Source: Planctomycetota bacterium (GTDB taxonomy: Bacteria; Planctomycetota; JAJSAM01). Taken from it: a stretch of 64,000 nt of DNA. A model generated the notes under the pieces. That model was not told the DNA's origin and made no database searches. It saw nothing but the letters and a program-made list of their open reading frames with translations. Location: contig JAJSAM010000043.1 of NCBI GenBank assembly GCA_024274785.1, positions 1-64,000 on the forward strand. Reading direction: 5' to 3'. The position numbers were made by a program, and so were the translations under genes. Every line of letters starts with the position of its first letter. Within the stretch, counting starts at the first letter, position 1. Of the stretch, positions 26,701-34,603 are shown piece by piece.

Positions 26701-29700
26701 TCGACGCAGAGTCCGCCAGCGATCGCCTGATCGTCCGCATCGATCGTCCCGAGCACTTCGTCGGTGACCGGATGACGGTGAAACTCACCGCGCCGGCGGC
26801 AAATCGCTACGCCCTCCTCACCATCGAAGGGGAGGAACTCTACTCCTACCGGGTAGTGCGGCTCACCGCGCGGGAGAGCACCTTCGAATTCGGGGTCGAC
26901 CGCCGTCAGGTGCCGGAAGTCTGGGTGGCGGCCGCGTTGATCGATGACGGCCGCCTCTACCGGGGCATCGACCAGGTCACCGTCGTCGAGCGCATCCGGC
27001 TCACGGTCACCCCCGAGCGGGAGGAATACCAACCCGGCGAGTTGTGCCGGCTGACGATCGTCACGAAAGACGACGCGGGAAACCCGCTGCCCGCCGAGGT
27101 CGCCATCGGCGTGGTGGATGAGGGCCTCTACCTGGTCCGCGCCGACGACACACCGGACCTCGTGGCCACGTTCCGCCCGGGCGCCCGGCAGCATCTCGTC
27201 CGCACCACCGCTTCCACCGGCTTCGAATTCGTCGGCAGGACGAGCAGTCTCTCCGAGGACCTGCTCGCCGAACGGGCGCGCCGGCTCGAGGAACCCACCT
27301 CGGTTCCGGCGGTGATACTCGAGGAGAAGTCGCTGGAGAAGGTGGACGATGCCTTCGACGGTCCACTCGACAACAGCTCCACCGGCATCGGCGGCGGAGC
27401 CGGAGGCTCTTTCGGCGGCCGAGGGGGGCAGCGGAATCTGCGGGCCATGGGCGGCGGACGCATCGCAAACGCGGAATCGCTGTTCCCGGCCCGAACCCAG
27501 TTCGAGGACACCGCGTTCTTCAAGGCCGACGTGGTCACCGGTCCCGACGGGACGGCCATCGTGGAGTTCACGCTGCCCGACGACCTGACCGAATGGCGGA
27601 TCACCGCCCGCGGCGCCAGCCACGGCAATGCGTTCGGCTCGGCCCGCTCCTCATTCCTCACGGACCGGCCGCTCGTCATCCGCGCCGCCCTCCCCCGCTA
27701 CCTGCGGGAAGGGGATCGCCTGACCGGAGGCGCCGGCGTGGTCAACGGAATGGACGAGGAGACCGAGATCACGGTCACCCTCAGTCCGGCCGCGACCGAG
27801 GCGGGAATCACACAAGACGTGGTCGTCCTCGCGGGCGCGGAGCGACTGGTGGACTGGCCTCTTCCCACGGGCGTGCTCGGCGAGCTGACGTTCTTTGCCC
27901 GAGCCACCACCAGGGGGATCGCCGAAGACGCGGAAGAGCGGAAACTCGCGGTGCTCCCCTTCGGCGTACCGTGGCGAGACGGCTACGGCGCGACGGGAAC
28001 GGATCCAGCGATGCGGACACTGGTCATCCCGGAAGATGCCGTGCCCGGCACCGTGAAGGTGGTCGTGCTGGCGCCCGAGAACCTCGCCGAGGACCTGCTC
28101 GCGGGCATCGGCGAACTGCGCCGGTTCCCCTACGGCTGCACCGAGCAGACCGTGAACCGCTTCTACCCGGCGATCGAGGTGGCGCAGGCCTTCCGGAAGG
28201 TGGGCATGGACCGCTCCGGTGCACTGGCCCATCTCGACCGGATGGTCAAGGCCGGGGCGCTCCGTTTGACGTACCTGCAGAACAAGCAGGGACTCTGGGG
28301 CTGGTGGCAAAAGGGTGAATCGAACCCCGAGATGACCGCCTACGCCCTGATCGGCCTGGCCGCCGCCCGGGACTCCGGGGTCGAACTCTCCGCCGAGGTG
28401 TTCAAGCGCGCGGAGAAGGGGCTGCCCGCGCTCATCAGGCGCACCTCCTCGCCGGACGAACGCGCCTTCCTGCGTCTCGCGCAGTCCCGGGCGTTCGGCG
28501 CTAACTACGAGACCCTCGCCTCCTCCTTCGCCGATCGGGCCCGCCTGTCGCTCAAGGGTCTGGCGTTCCTGGCCCTGGCCTATGAACCGCTCGGCCCGAC
28601 CGCCCAGCACTCGTTGCTGCGGAAGGAAGTCATCGCGAAGGCGAGCCGGGAATCGGACACCGAGAGCCTCGGCTTCGCCCTCGCCGCGGTGGCCGTCCCC
28701 GAAGAGTCGGCGGAGGGAATCCGGCACATCGAGGCCCTCCTCGGCGAGCGCCGGATCGGTTCCGGATTCGGCACCACCCGGGAGACCGGGGCGGTGGTGG
28801 CGGGAATGGCCCGCGTCGCGGCATTCATTCCCTTCGCGGGTCCCTCTCCAGACCGCGAAGCCTCGGTGAGGCTCCATGTGAACGGCAAGACGGCTGACCT
28901 GCCGCGCAGTTCAAGCATGGTCGTCCCGGCGGCATTGCTCGTCCCGGGGAAGAACCGCATCCGCGTCTCCAGTCTCGGGAGCCACTCCGTCGTGCTCTCC
29001 TGTGTGCGCCGGACCGCGCCGGATGCCGTCGGCCCCCTCAGCCTCTCCCGGCAGCTCGCGCTGGTACCGATCTCCGGCGGAACCCGCGACTTCGCGATGT
29101 TGAAGAAGGGCGCGGCAATCCGGGAGCCGGTGGTCGATGCAGTTCGGATCGGCGAGGCGGTGCGAGTGACCCTGACCGTCAGGACCGGCGGCGAGCGCTA
29201 CCTGGTCATCGAGGATCCGATCCCGGCCGGCTTCGAGACGGTGCCCGGCACCGCGAAGGGGCCTATCCAGGAATCGACCCGTTACGACGACAAGATGGTG
29301 TTCTTCCTCGAGAACCCGAAACCCGAGGTGACGATCTCCTACCTGATCCTCGGCGAGGCCCCGGGCGCGGTCCGGATCCCCCCCGCGGTGACGTACGCCA
29401 TGTACCGGCCAAACGCCGCTGCGTACTCAGGTGTTGCCGCGCTCACGATTGCGGACTTCGAGGAGCCCCTGACCCGGGACAAGACACTCGCCTACAGTGC
29501 CGCCGACCTCTGGTCCGAGGCGCTTCGCGCGGAGCGGGCGGGAGAGCGGGAGACGGCGAAGAAGCTGATCGCGACACTGCTCGAGCGGTTCGAGTTGAAC
29601 GAAGAGTACCTCACACTTTCGCTGCGAGCCCTCGCCAGGATCAACGCGGCCGTTGGCCATGATGCCAGCGCCATAGAAGCCTACGAACGACTGCTGGCCG

Positions 29701-30989
29701 AGGTGCCGTCCTTCCGCACGGACATCCGGGACGAGCAACTCCTTGCGAAAGCCTTCGCCGCTCTGAAACGCTACGGCGAGGCGATGGGCTCGCTCGAGCG
29801 GATCGCCTGGCGGTTATTCATCATCGACGGACAGGTGCCGCGGGAAATCGGCGGCGCGAAGGCCCTCGAGATCGAAGCGGACCTGCTCGACCGCTATCCG
29901 GCAGCGGAATACACCGAGCGCGTGTTCCTGCGCCGGGCCGACCGCGCGGCACTCGCATTCGAAGAACAGTTGCGGCGGACCGGGGCGGCGGACGATGCGT
30001 TGCTCGAACCCTTGACGGAGTTTCTCACGCGGTACCCGGAGTCGCCGGACGCGGAACGCGTGTTCTTCCGGCACGCCCGGACCCGGCTCCGGGCCGGGAA
30101 GTTCACCGAACTCGAAGCTCTGTCGCGACGGTTCGGCGACCGCTACCCGGACTCGAACCTCTGCGACGATGCCGACTGGTTCACCGCCTTCGCACTCTTC
30201 GCGGAGGGCCGCCACAACGAGGCCGAGCAGTTCGCCCTGGCCTCGCTGGCGAAGGAATACCGTCAGGAGGATGGCACCCTCGGGACGAGCGAGTACCGGA
30301 AGAACCTGGTGCACCTGATCGCCCAGGTGGCGCACATCGAGGGACGGCTCGACGAAGCGATCGCTCTCTACGAACAGGTGAAGGACCAGAGCGTCGATGC
30401 CCGGGAGGCCTTGAAGCAACTGACCGAGGTGACATTCAGCCAACCGGCCGTGGTACGCGCCGAACCCGGTGAAACGATCTCCTTTCCCGTGACCTCGAAG
30501 AACCTGGCGGTCATCGATTACCGGGTCTACCCCATCGACCTGCTCGTCTACTTCGCGCTGAAGAAGGATGTTGATGAGGTCGCGGGCCTGAACCTCGATG
30601 GCTTGCCCCCGAGGCTGAAAGGCGCCCTGACCCGCTCGGTCGAGTCGCTGCGCCGGGAAGATGTGCGAACCGTGGACCTCGGAGAGCTCGATCCGGGGGT
30701 CTACCTGGTCATCCTCGAGGGTGGCGGCCGTGAGCGCAGGACACTGATCATCGTCTCCGACCTGTCGGCCGAGATCCGTCGTCACAGTCAAGGCGTCCGG
30801 ATCCTGGTCACGAATCGCCGGACCGGCCGGCCGGTGTCCGGAGCATTCGTGAAGCTCGCCCGAAACGGACGGCTCCTGAAGGAGGGCCGCACCGACCCGC
30901 GCGGCATCTTCGAGGTCCGCGGCGCGATCGCCGGAAAGCTGTCGGCGGTGGTGGAGAAGGACGGGAGCTACGCCCTGGGAAAGCAGTAG
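23724..30989 (+). CDS. Giant alpha-2-macroglobulin with TPR-MG modules at both ends
   Basis: The 2421-residue protein begins with a cleavable signal peptide (residues 1-23, no lipobox), so it is secreted or periplasmic. TPR-like helical repeats run from about 25 to 485. MG1/MG2 beta domains follow (about 492-690), then further MG domains (VYRPGHEVRFRAVV, PVYIRGETVEM). A Gly-rich bait-like stretch (GGGAGGSFGGRGGQ) and the A2M core domain (TEWRITARG) come next. The thioester motif PYGCTEQT has Cys1472. The alpha/alpha toroid and receptor-like domain end near 1915. A second TPR region (about 1929-2230) and a second MG1/MG2 pair (about 2238-2421) follow. Bacterial A2Ms trap attacking proteases through the thioester. 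No penicillin-binding protein 1C gene is adjacent. Confidence 0.9.
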   Translation: MRLLKPIILLLLLAGFVLPSVFAAEQDLLEARAKAAYADRHYAHGIALFGELVARHGDDPRADYWAMMRVRGTFLAGKHEEAAAAGEEFLGTFRESRYFDKVAFTTARAMLLTGRGAEGAELMAASVKRLSGPELRTAIAEVYLSAADTAYAGIASSGPFDEGTPPDYARAQKLYGLARASGIPDEKVGEVLLRYARAALQNRGYDLVIEVLDERERNPKLAADPDALLLRGRALLGRKRVPAARDVLLRIVGEAPGTPQAAMALFLLDDPASLERLVREYPRHPRAVEGSFRRGELLRKQGHVDRAVQVWLDTAHVYPETTFAPRAVKAAADLLFAAGRFDQARTRYDEFLRRFPESPDWAIARDQLTEAWYRVGLGLAKRENADRASEVWQGLRMKYPLSKQASRSLLAESRARGFDPKALGILRELLARYPKSPEAPEGALLIAGLHERMSGNTAEAVAAYRQVTVLYPGSSAARRAESHLREMQEESLHLKLPGVLAPGAPAQLEIRTRNLKRVTGRIYRIDPAAYFRKHGDLAGIENVMVEVMAPDAVFDHVVPGYRKFRSIEGKLTVPVEGEGAYIVVVEGGKLTATCLLLVSDLTVIAKESPGGVLAFVQNRTGGEPVKDAEVLVRTPNGTVRSERSGADGVARLAFPSVGAGIVAVRGDSVALAGFDSRKRTVRGIATTVHIATDRPVYRPGHEVRFRAVVRQAAGEFFKTPAGVKVLIKVADRAGNPLYRQELVLSEFGTAAGAFRLPADIPPHTYTIKLRFGEQEFSRDFTVEAYRKPQIFLTITPKRPVYIRGETVEMEIKARYAFGRPMAGLELSLDVSAVGIEGWHGRKLKLTTDASGIALQTVPTRPGVDAKLRFMATARDVTRRLYFAEAMVPVMNTGYQATLSMEREGYFSGETARVKLLTADILGNPVAAKGKIEVGYRSIGRRPALFSVVETLPIETDAGGKSRLTYDLAKPGHYRFTFRGADRTGREVRAEVQFDAESASDRLIVRIDRPEHFVGDRMTVKLTAPAANRYALLTIEGEELYSYRVVRLTARESTFEFGVDRRQVPEVWVAAALIDDGRLYRGIDQVTVVERIRLTVTPEREEYQPGELCRLTIVTKDDAGNPLPAEVAIGVVDEGLYLVRADDTPDLVATFRPGARQHLVRTTASTGFEFVGRTSSLSEDLLAERARRLEEPTSVPAVILEEKSLEKVDDAFDGPLDNSSTGIGGGAGGSFGGRGGQRNLRAMGGGRIANAESLFPARTQFEDTAFFKADVVTGPDGTAIVEFTLPDDLTEWRITARGASHGNAFGSARSSFLTDRPLVIRAALPRYLREGDRLTGGAGVVNGMDEETEITVTLSPAATEAGITQDVVVLAGAERLVDWPLPTGVLGELTFFARATTRGIAEDAEERKLAVLPFGVPWRDGYGATGTDPAMRTLVIPEDAVPGTVKVVVLAPENLAEDLLAGIGELRRFPYGCTEQTVNRFYPAIEVAQAFRKVGMDRSGALAHLDRMVKAGALRLTYLQNKQGLWGWWQKGESNPEMTAYALIGLAAARDSGVELSAEVFKRAEKGLPALIRRTSSPDERAFLRLAQSRAFGANYETLASSFADRARLSLKGLAFLALAYEPLGPTAQHSLLRKEVIAKASRESDTESLGFALAAVAVPEESAEGIRHIEALLGERRIGSGFGTTRETGAVVAGMARVAAFIPFAGPSPDREASVRLHVNGKTADLPRSSSMVVPAALLVPGKNRIRVSSLGSHSVVLSCVRRTAPDAVGPLSLSRQLALVPISGGTRDFAMLKKGAAIREPVVDAVRIGEAVRVTLTVRTGGERYLVIEDPIPAGFETVPGTAKGPIQESTRYDDKMVFFLENPKPEVTISYLILGEAPGAVRIPPAVTYAMYRPNAAAYSGVAALTIADFEEPLTRDKTLAYSAADLWSEALRAERAGERETAKKLIATLLERFELNEEYLTLSLRALARINAAVGHDASAIEAYERLLAEVPSFRTDIRDEQLLAKAFAALKRYGEAMGSLERIAWRLFIIDGQVPREIGGAKALEIEADLLDRYPAAEYTERVFLRRADRAALAFEEQLRRTGAADDALLEPLTEFLTRYPESPDAERVFFRHARTRLRAGKFTELEALSRRFGDRYPDSNLCDDADWFTAFALFAEGRHNEAEQFALASLAKEYRQEDGTLGTSEYRKNLVHLIAQVAHIEGRLDEAIALYEQVKDQSVDAREALKQLTEVTFSQPAVVRAEPGETISFPVTSKNLAVIDYRVYPIDLLVYFALKKDVDEVAGLNLDGLPPRLKGALTRSVESLRREDVRTVDLGELDPGVYLVILEGGGRERRTLIIVSDLSAEIRRHSQGVRILVTNRRTGRPVSGAFVKLARNGRLLKEGRTDPRGIFEVRGAIAGKLSAVVEKDGSYALGKQ

Positions 30990-31043
30990 GTCAGGGATTT
31001 CCCGCAAGCGCTGCGAAGATTTCAAACATCGGCATTGCAGGCA

Positions 31044-31700
31044 TCAGCGGCTGCGGCGAAGTCTCCGCGATCCGGCGAGGAGTCCCAGCAGACCAAGGCC
31101 GGCCCAGGCTGCGGTGGGAAGCGGAACGACCGAGTAGGACAGGTTGTCGAGCCCCCAGCCGGCGCGATTCCTGCTCGTGTGCGCACCGGACGTGATGACC
31201 ATCGAGGTGATCGGCGTCGTATTCCCGAAGTCGAGAAACGCGTTGTTCCCGTCGCCCCCGCCCGGAGAAGCTTCGGTGAGGGTGATGGTGTCGGTGAATC
31301 CGCCACCGTCCGAGATCACCACGGTTACCCACTCCAGAAAGTTCTGGTTGACGTCCGAAATCCACATGTTCACGTTCGTCACCGGCCGGCTGAAGGTGGC
31401 GGTGACCGTAACGGGTACCCCGAAGTCCGTCCCGTTTGCGCCCCCGAGGGCGTCTGCAAGAAAGTACTCCCCGACACCCGCATAGGAGTAGAGCGCGTCG
31501 AACGTACCTGCCGCATTGCTGATGAAGCCCTCCGATGCGCCCCCTAGGTAGTCTCCGAGGATCGCACCATCAAAGCTCACGATATCGATGGTCGGGAGCG
31601 GTGCGCCCACCGCAACCCCGGTGGATTCGAAGTCGATGGTGCCCGCGAACACCGGAGCAGCCAGAAGCAGGACGGCGAACGCCACGAAGAAGGTGCGCAT
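31044..31700 (-). CDS. VPLP-CTERM exported protein
   Basis: The 218-residue precursor has a signal peptide (MRTFFVAFAVLLLAAPVFAG). The beta-rich body, with DFESTGVAVG near the start and AGWGLDNLSY near the end, resembles the lectin-like or adhesin folds common among PEP-CTERM proteins. The C-terminus VVPLPTAAWAGLGLLGLL plus a basic RRLRRSR tail is a VPLPA-type sorting signal, cut by an exosortase. No exosortase gene is in the window. ATG 31700 is chosen because it starts the signal peptide; upstream in-frame codons add non-signal sequence. It is divergent from another VPLP-CTERM gene at 31935. Confidence 0.78.
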   Translation of the reverse strand: MRTFFVAFAVLLLAAPVFAGTIDFESTGVAVGAPLPTIDIVSFDGAILGDYLGGASEGFISNAAGTFDALYSYAGVGEYFLADALGGANGTDFGVPVTVTATFSRPVTNVNMWISDVNQNFLEWVTVVISDGGGFTDTITLTEASPGGGDGNNAFLDFGNTTPITSMVITSGAHTSRNRAGWGLDNLSYSVVPLPTAAWAGLGLLGLLAGSRRLRRSR

Positions 31701-31934
31701 GGGAACTCTCCGGAAGAAAGCGAATCTCTCACTCAATCTATTGGCCAAACACGTCTTTGCTTTGCGGAAATCGTGTTTCTGCGGATGGAACCGCCGCCAC
31801 CACGCCGGCCGCTCTGGCGGTGTGGAGCGAGCCAGGTTCGCGAATTTCCGGTTTTCCGCACAAGTAGATGGCTGTTTCCCCAATAGGGATGGTGAGGGTT
31901 CGTGTCCCATGTACCGATGCGAGGAGGGAAGCGC

Positions 31935-32669
31935 ATGAAGTGGTCTCTGGCCTTTGCACTTTTGCTGGCGTTCGCCACGGTCTCCACCGCGGGGACGGTA
32001 ACCGTCCGAAGTGGTGACGGGGTCGACTTCCCCACCTCGGACCCCAATGTGACGATGTTGCTCGGCCCGGTGGGCACCCTTTCGGCACCCGGCTTCGGCG
32101 CCGCATTCACCCCGGCGGATTTTGCGGCCGCCTCAGCCGGTCCAGCGGCCTTCGTGATCGATGGCCACCCCAATTGGAAGCCGTACCTCACCTCCGACGC
32201 CACCGGTGAGTGGATCAGCACCCTGGCGACCGGCGCCTCCGCCGAAACGCCTTCCGCGCTCTACGCCATCGACTTCGATCTCGGGATGGGAACGTTCGCC
32301 TCGGTGACACTCGACTTCCGCTTCCTCGTGGACAACGACCTCGGCGACCAGTTCAACGAGGGGCTCTTCATCAACGGCACGGGCATCAGCGGCACCAGGC
32401 TGACCGGTGTCGTGCTGGATCACTTCCAGGTTGATCAGGCCATGCTCGGGCTCGATGTCACCGCACTGGTCAACTCCGGAGTGAATACGCTCTACATCGA
32501 TGCGGCGAACGGCAGCGGCCCCGCCGGCATTCAGTTCAGCGCGACTTTCAACACCACGCTCGACCCCGGCAACGTGGTTCCGCTCCCCGGAGCGGCCTCG
32601 CTGGGGTTCGCCATGCTGGGACTGCTGGCGGTGGGTGCGCGGATCCGTCGCCGTCACCGCCACCGGTAA
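31935..32669 (+). CDS. VPLP-CTERM exported protein
   Basis: The 244-residue precursor has a signal peptide (MKWSLAFALLLAFATVSTAG) and a beta-rich middle with Asp/Asn/Gly-rich loops. The C-terminus is VVPLPGAASLGFAMLGLL followed by the basic tail RIRRRHRHR. This is the tripartite exosortase signal: motif, membrane helix, Arg cluster. GAGGAGGG lies 5-12 bases before the ATG. The 234-base region shared with the divergent partner at 31700 holds the promoters of both, but no clear boxes were identified there. Confidence 0.78.
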   Translation: MKWSLAFALLLAFATVSTAGTVTVRSGDGVDFPTSDPNVTMLLGPVGTLSAPGFGAAFTPADFAAASAGPAAFVIDGHPNWKPYLTSDATGEWISTLATGASAETPSALYAIDFDLGMGTFASVTLDFRFLVDNDLGDQFNEGLFINGTGISGTRLTGVVLDHFQVDQAMLGLDVTALVNSGVNTLYIDAANGSGPAGIQFSATFNTTLDPGNVVPLPGAASLGFAMLGLLAVGARIRRRHRHR

Positions 32670-32855
32670 GGGCTCGTCTGGAGACAGGTGCGCCGGTTGC
32701 ACCGAGAGCGCCGCTGCGCCCGCGATCCTGGGGTGGTTCCCGCGGGGAAGAGTGGAGGCAGGAACGTTTTACCGAACTCCGGCCATTCGTCCCGGAGCAA
32801 TCCATGCGGAGTCCGCCGGGACAATCCTGCCACCCTCTGCCCCGCCGGCAGAGAA

Positions 32856-32889
32856 TGTCCGGATCCGGACAAATGTCAGACCTGACCCC
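32856..32889. repeat. Palindrome next to a GACCTGACCCC end, possible REP/IS remnant
   Basis: TGTCCGGATCCGGACA (32856-32871) is a perfect 16-base palindrome. CAGACCTGACCCC (32877-32889) follows and resembles an end sequence I recall around REP-associated and IS-like elements in many genomes. It lies in the 272-base gap between two convergent genes, which holds no convincing reading frame. Confidence 0.4.
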
Positions 32890-32941
32890 GAAGACGGCGG
32901 GTGGGCCGGAACCGGCTCGAGACTGTGGGTGTGTACCGCAG

Positions 32942-34438
32942 CTACCACTCCCGCGTCCGAACCATCTCGGCGAGCGCGTTGATGTCGTCGAAGATCGGGC
33001 GGTCCTCCTCGAGCGTCGCGACGCGGGAGCGAATGTCATCGTAAATCGCCTTCGTGCCCGGGCTCGCCTTCTCCGCGCCGAGGAAGTCGAAGGCCTGGGC
33101 CGCGCACATCAGTTCGATGCCGATGACGCCGGCGGCATGATCGAGGATCTGCCTGGTCTTCAGGGCCGTGGTCATGCCCATGCTGACGAAGTCTTCCTGG
33201 TCCGCGGCGGCGGGAATGGAACCGGTGGCGGCCGGCGCGGCGAGGATGCGGCTCTCACAGACCAGCGATCCGGCGGTGTACTGGGAGAGCATCAGGCCGG
33301 AGAACATCCCGGCGCCCTTCGTCAGGAAAGCGGGGAGACCGGCGGAGAGGTTCGGATTCAGCAGGCGGTTGGTGCGGCGTTCCGAAAGCGCCGCGACGGT
33401 GGTGATGCCGATGCCGAGGAACTCCAGCGGGAAGGCGGTCGGCGTGCCCTGGAAGTTGGCACCGGTCATGACGAGGCCGTTTTCACCCTCATCCGGAAAG
33501 AAGAGGGGGTTGTCGGCCACGCCGTTCAACTCGATCTCGAAGTTCGTGCGGGCGTAGTCGAGGGTATCCCAGGCGGCGCCGACCACCTGCGGAGTGCTGC
33601 GGAGGGAGTAGGCGTCCTGCAGTTTCTTGCCGGGGCGATCGAGCAGGCCGGAGCCCTCGGCCAGTCTCCGGATATGCGCCGCCGAGCGGACCGCGCCCGG
33701 GAAACCACGAGCCTCGTGGATCCGGGTGTCGTAGGAGAGCAGGTTCGCGTTGAGGGATTGCAGGGTCATGGCCGCCGCGGCCTCGGAGGCCAGGAGCAGC
33801 TTCTCGGCGTCCTCGATCTCGAGGGAGCCCATCCCGGCGATGACGTTGCTGCCGTTGATGGCGGAAAGGCCATCGCGCGCCTCGAACTCGATGGATTCGA
33901 TACCGGCCTTCGCGAGCGCTTCCTTGCCCGGATAGCGCTCGCCATCCAGGAACGCCTCTCCCTCCCCGATCAGCACCAGCGCCGCCTGGGCCATCGGCGA
34001 GAGATCCCCGCAGGCGCCGACGGAGCCGCGCGAACAGACCACCGGAGTAACGCCGGCGTTCAGGATCTCCGCCATCTTCTGCGGAATATCGACCCGGCAG
34101 CCGGAGAAGCCCTTCATCAACAGGTTCAGCCGCGAGGTCCAGGCCGCGCGGACCACTTCCTCCGGCAGCGGCTCGCCGTAGCCGGCGGCATGGCTGTAGA
34201 CCAGGTAACGCTGAAAGTCGCGGATCTGGTCCGGCTCGAGTACGACGTTGACCAACTCCCCGATTCCGGTGTTGACTCCGTACATCCTCTCCCCGGCCGC
34301 GATGCTGCGGTCGAGGAATTCGCGGCAGTGCGCGGCGCGCTCGAGCCCCTCCGGAGCGAGGACGATGGCCTCCCGATCGCGGGCGATGCGCAGCACTTTG
34401 GCGGTGGTCAGATCTTCACCGGTCAGGACGATGGCCAT
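32942..34438 (-). CDS. Histidine ammonia-lyase family enzyme with Ala-Cys-Gly in the MIO position
   Basis: Aromatic amino acid lyases release ammonia using the self-made MIO group, normally formed from Ala-Ser-Gly. The 498-residue protein aligns in numbering with Pseudomonas HAL: Tyr53 in YGVNTGIG, His83 in YSHAAGYG, and the MIO loop GSVGACGDLSPMAQ with Cys143 where Ser143 is expected. Later blocks are SLRSTPQVVGAAWDTLDYA, ELNGVADNPLFFP, TGANFQGTP and PAAADQEDFVSMG. His83 favours histidine or tyrosine as substrate rather than phenylalanine (inference). No hutU, hutI or hutG gene is near, so the product may not enter histidine catabolism. The start at 34438 gives MAIVLTGEDLT, normal for the family. 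Confidence 0.88.
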   Translation of the reverse strand: MAIVLTGEDLTTAKVLRIARDREAIVLAPEGLERAAHCREFLDRSIAAGERMYGVNTGIGELVNVVLEPDQIRDFQRYLVYSHAAGYGEPLPEEVVRAAWTSRLNLLMKGFSGCRVDIPQKMAEILNAGVTPVVCSRGSVGACGDLSPMAQAALVLIGEGEAFLDGERYPGKEALAKAGIESIEFEARDGLSAINGSNVIAGMGSLEIEDAEKLLLASEAAAAMTLQSLNANLLSYDTRIHEARGFPGAVRSAAHIRRLAEGSGLLDRPGKKLQDAYSLRSTPQVVGAAWDTLDYARTNFEIELNGVADNPLFFPDEGENGLVMTGANFQGTPTAFPLEFLGIGITTVAALSERRTNRLLNPNLSAGLPAFLTKGAGMFSGLMLSQYTAGSLVCESRILAAPAATGSIPAAADQEDFVSMGMTTALKTRQILDHAAGVIGIELMCAAQAFDFLGAEKASPGTKAIYDDIRSRVATLEEDRPIFDDINALAEMVRTREW

Positions 34439-34603
34439 GGATGCTCCTTCGGGGAATCTCGAGAACAGGAGTCGGAACAGGTACGCACCGAAGCGCGCCA
34501 TTCTCTCCCATGCACGCGACGGGCAGAAATCAAAGCTGGCGGTGGATTCCGGCCGGGTTAGACTGAAAAGGACGGTGTGTGTGGCCTGCAGAGGAGAAGA
34601 ACG

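Noticed and set aside
24945..27623. An 892-codon open frame antisense to the alpha-2-macroglobulin gene
   Set aside because: Long antisense frames are expected in GC-rich coding DNA; this one has Gly/Arg/His/Asp-rich composition without domains, while the plus strand encodes a clear A2M protein. The same holds for antisense frames over ftsK (7936-9807) and the heme/TPR gene (55056-57347).
31741..31760. TTGGCC...TTTGC between the VPLP-CTERM genes as a sigma-54 promoter
   Set aside because: The GG and GC elements are 16 bases apart instead of 12, so the spacing is wrong.
32942..34438. A hut histidine-degradation operon
   Set aside because: Only the lyase is present; neighbours encode an exported Ser/Arg-rich protein and a VPLP-CTERM protein.
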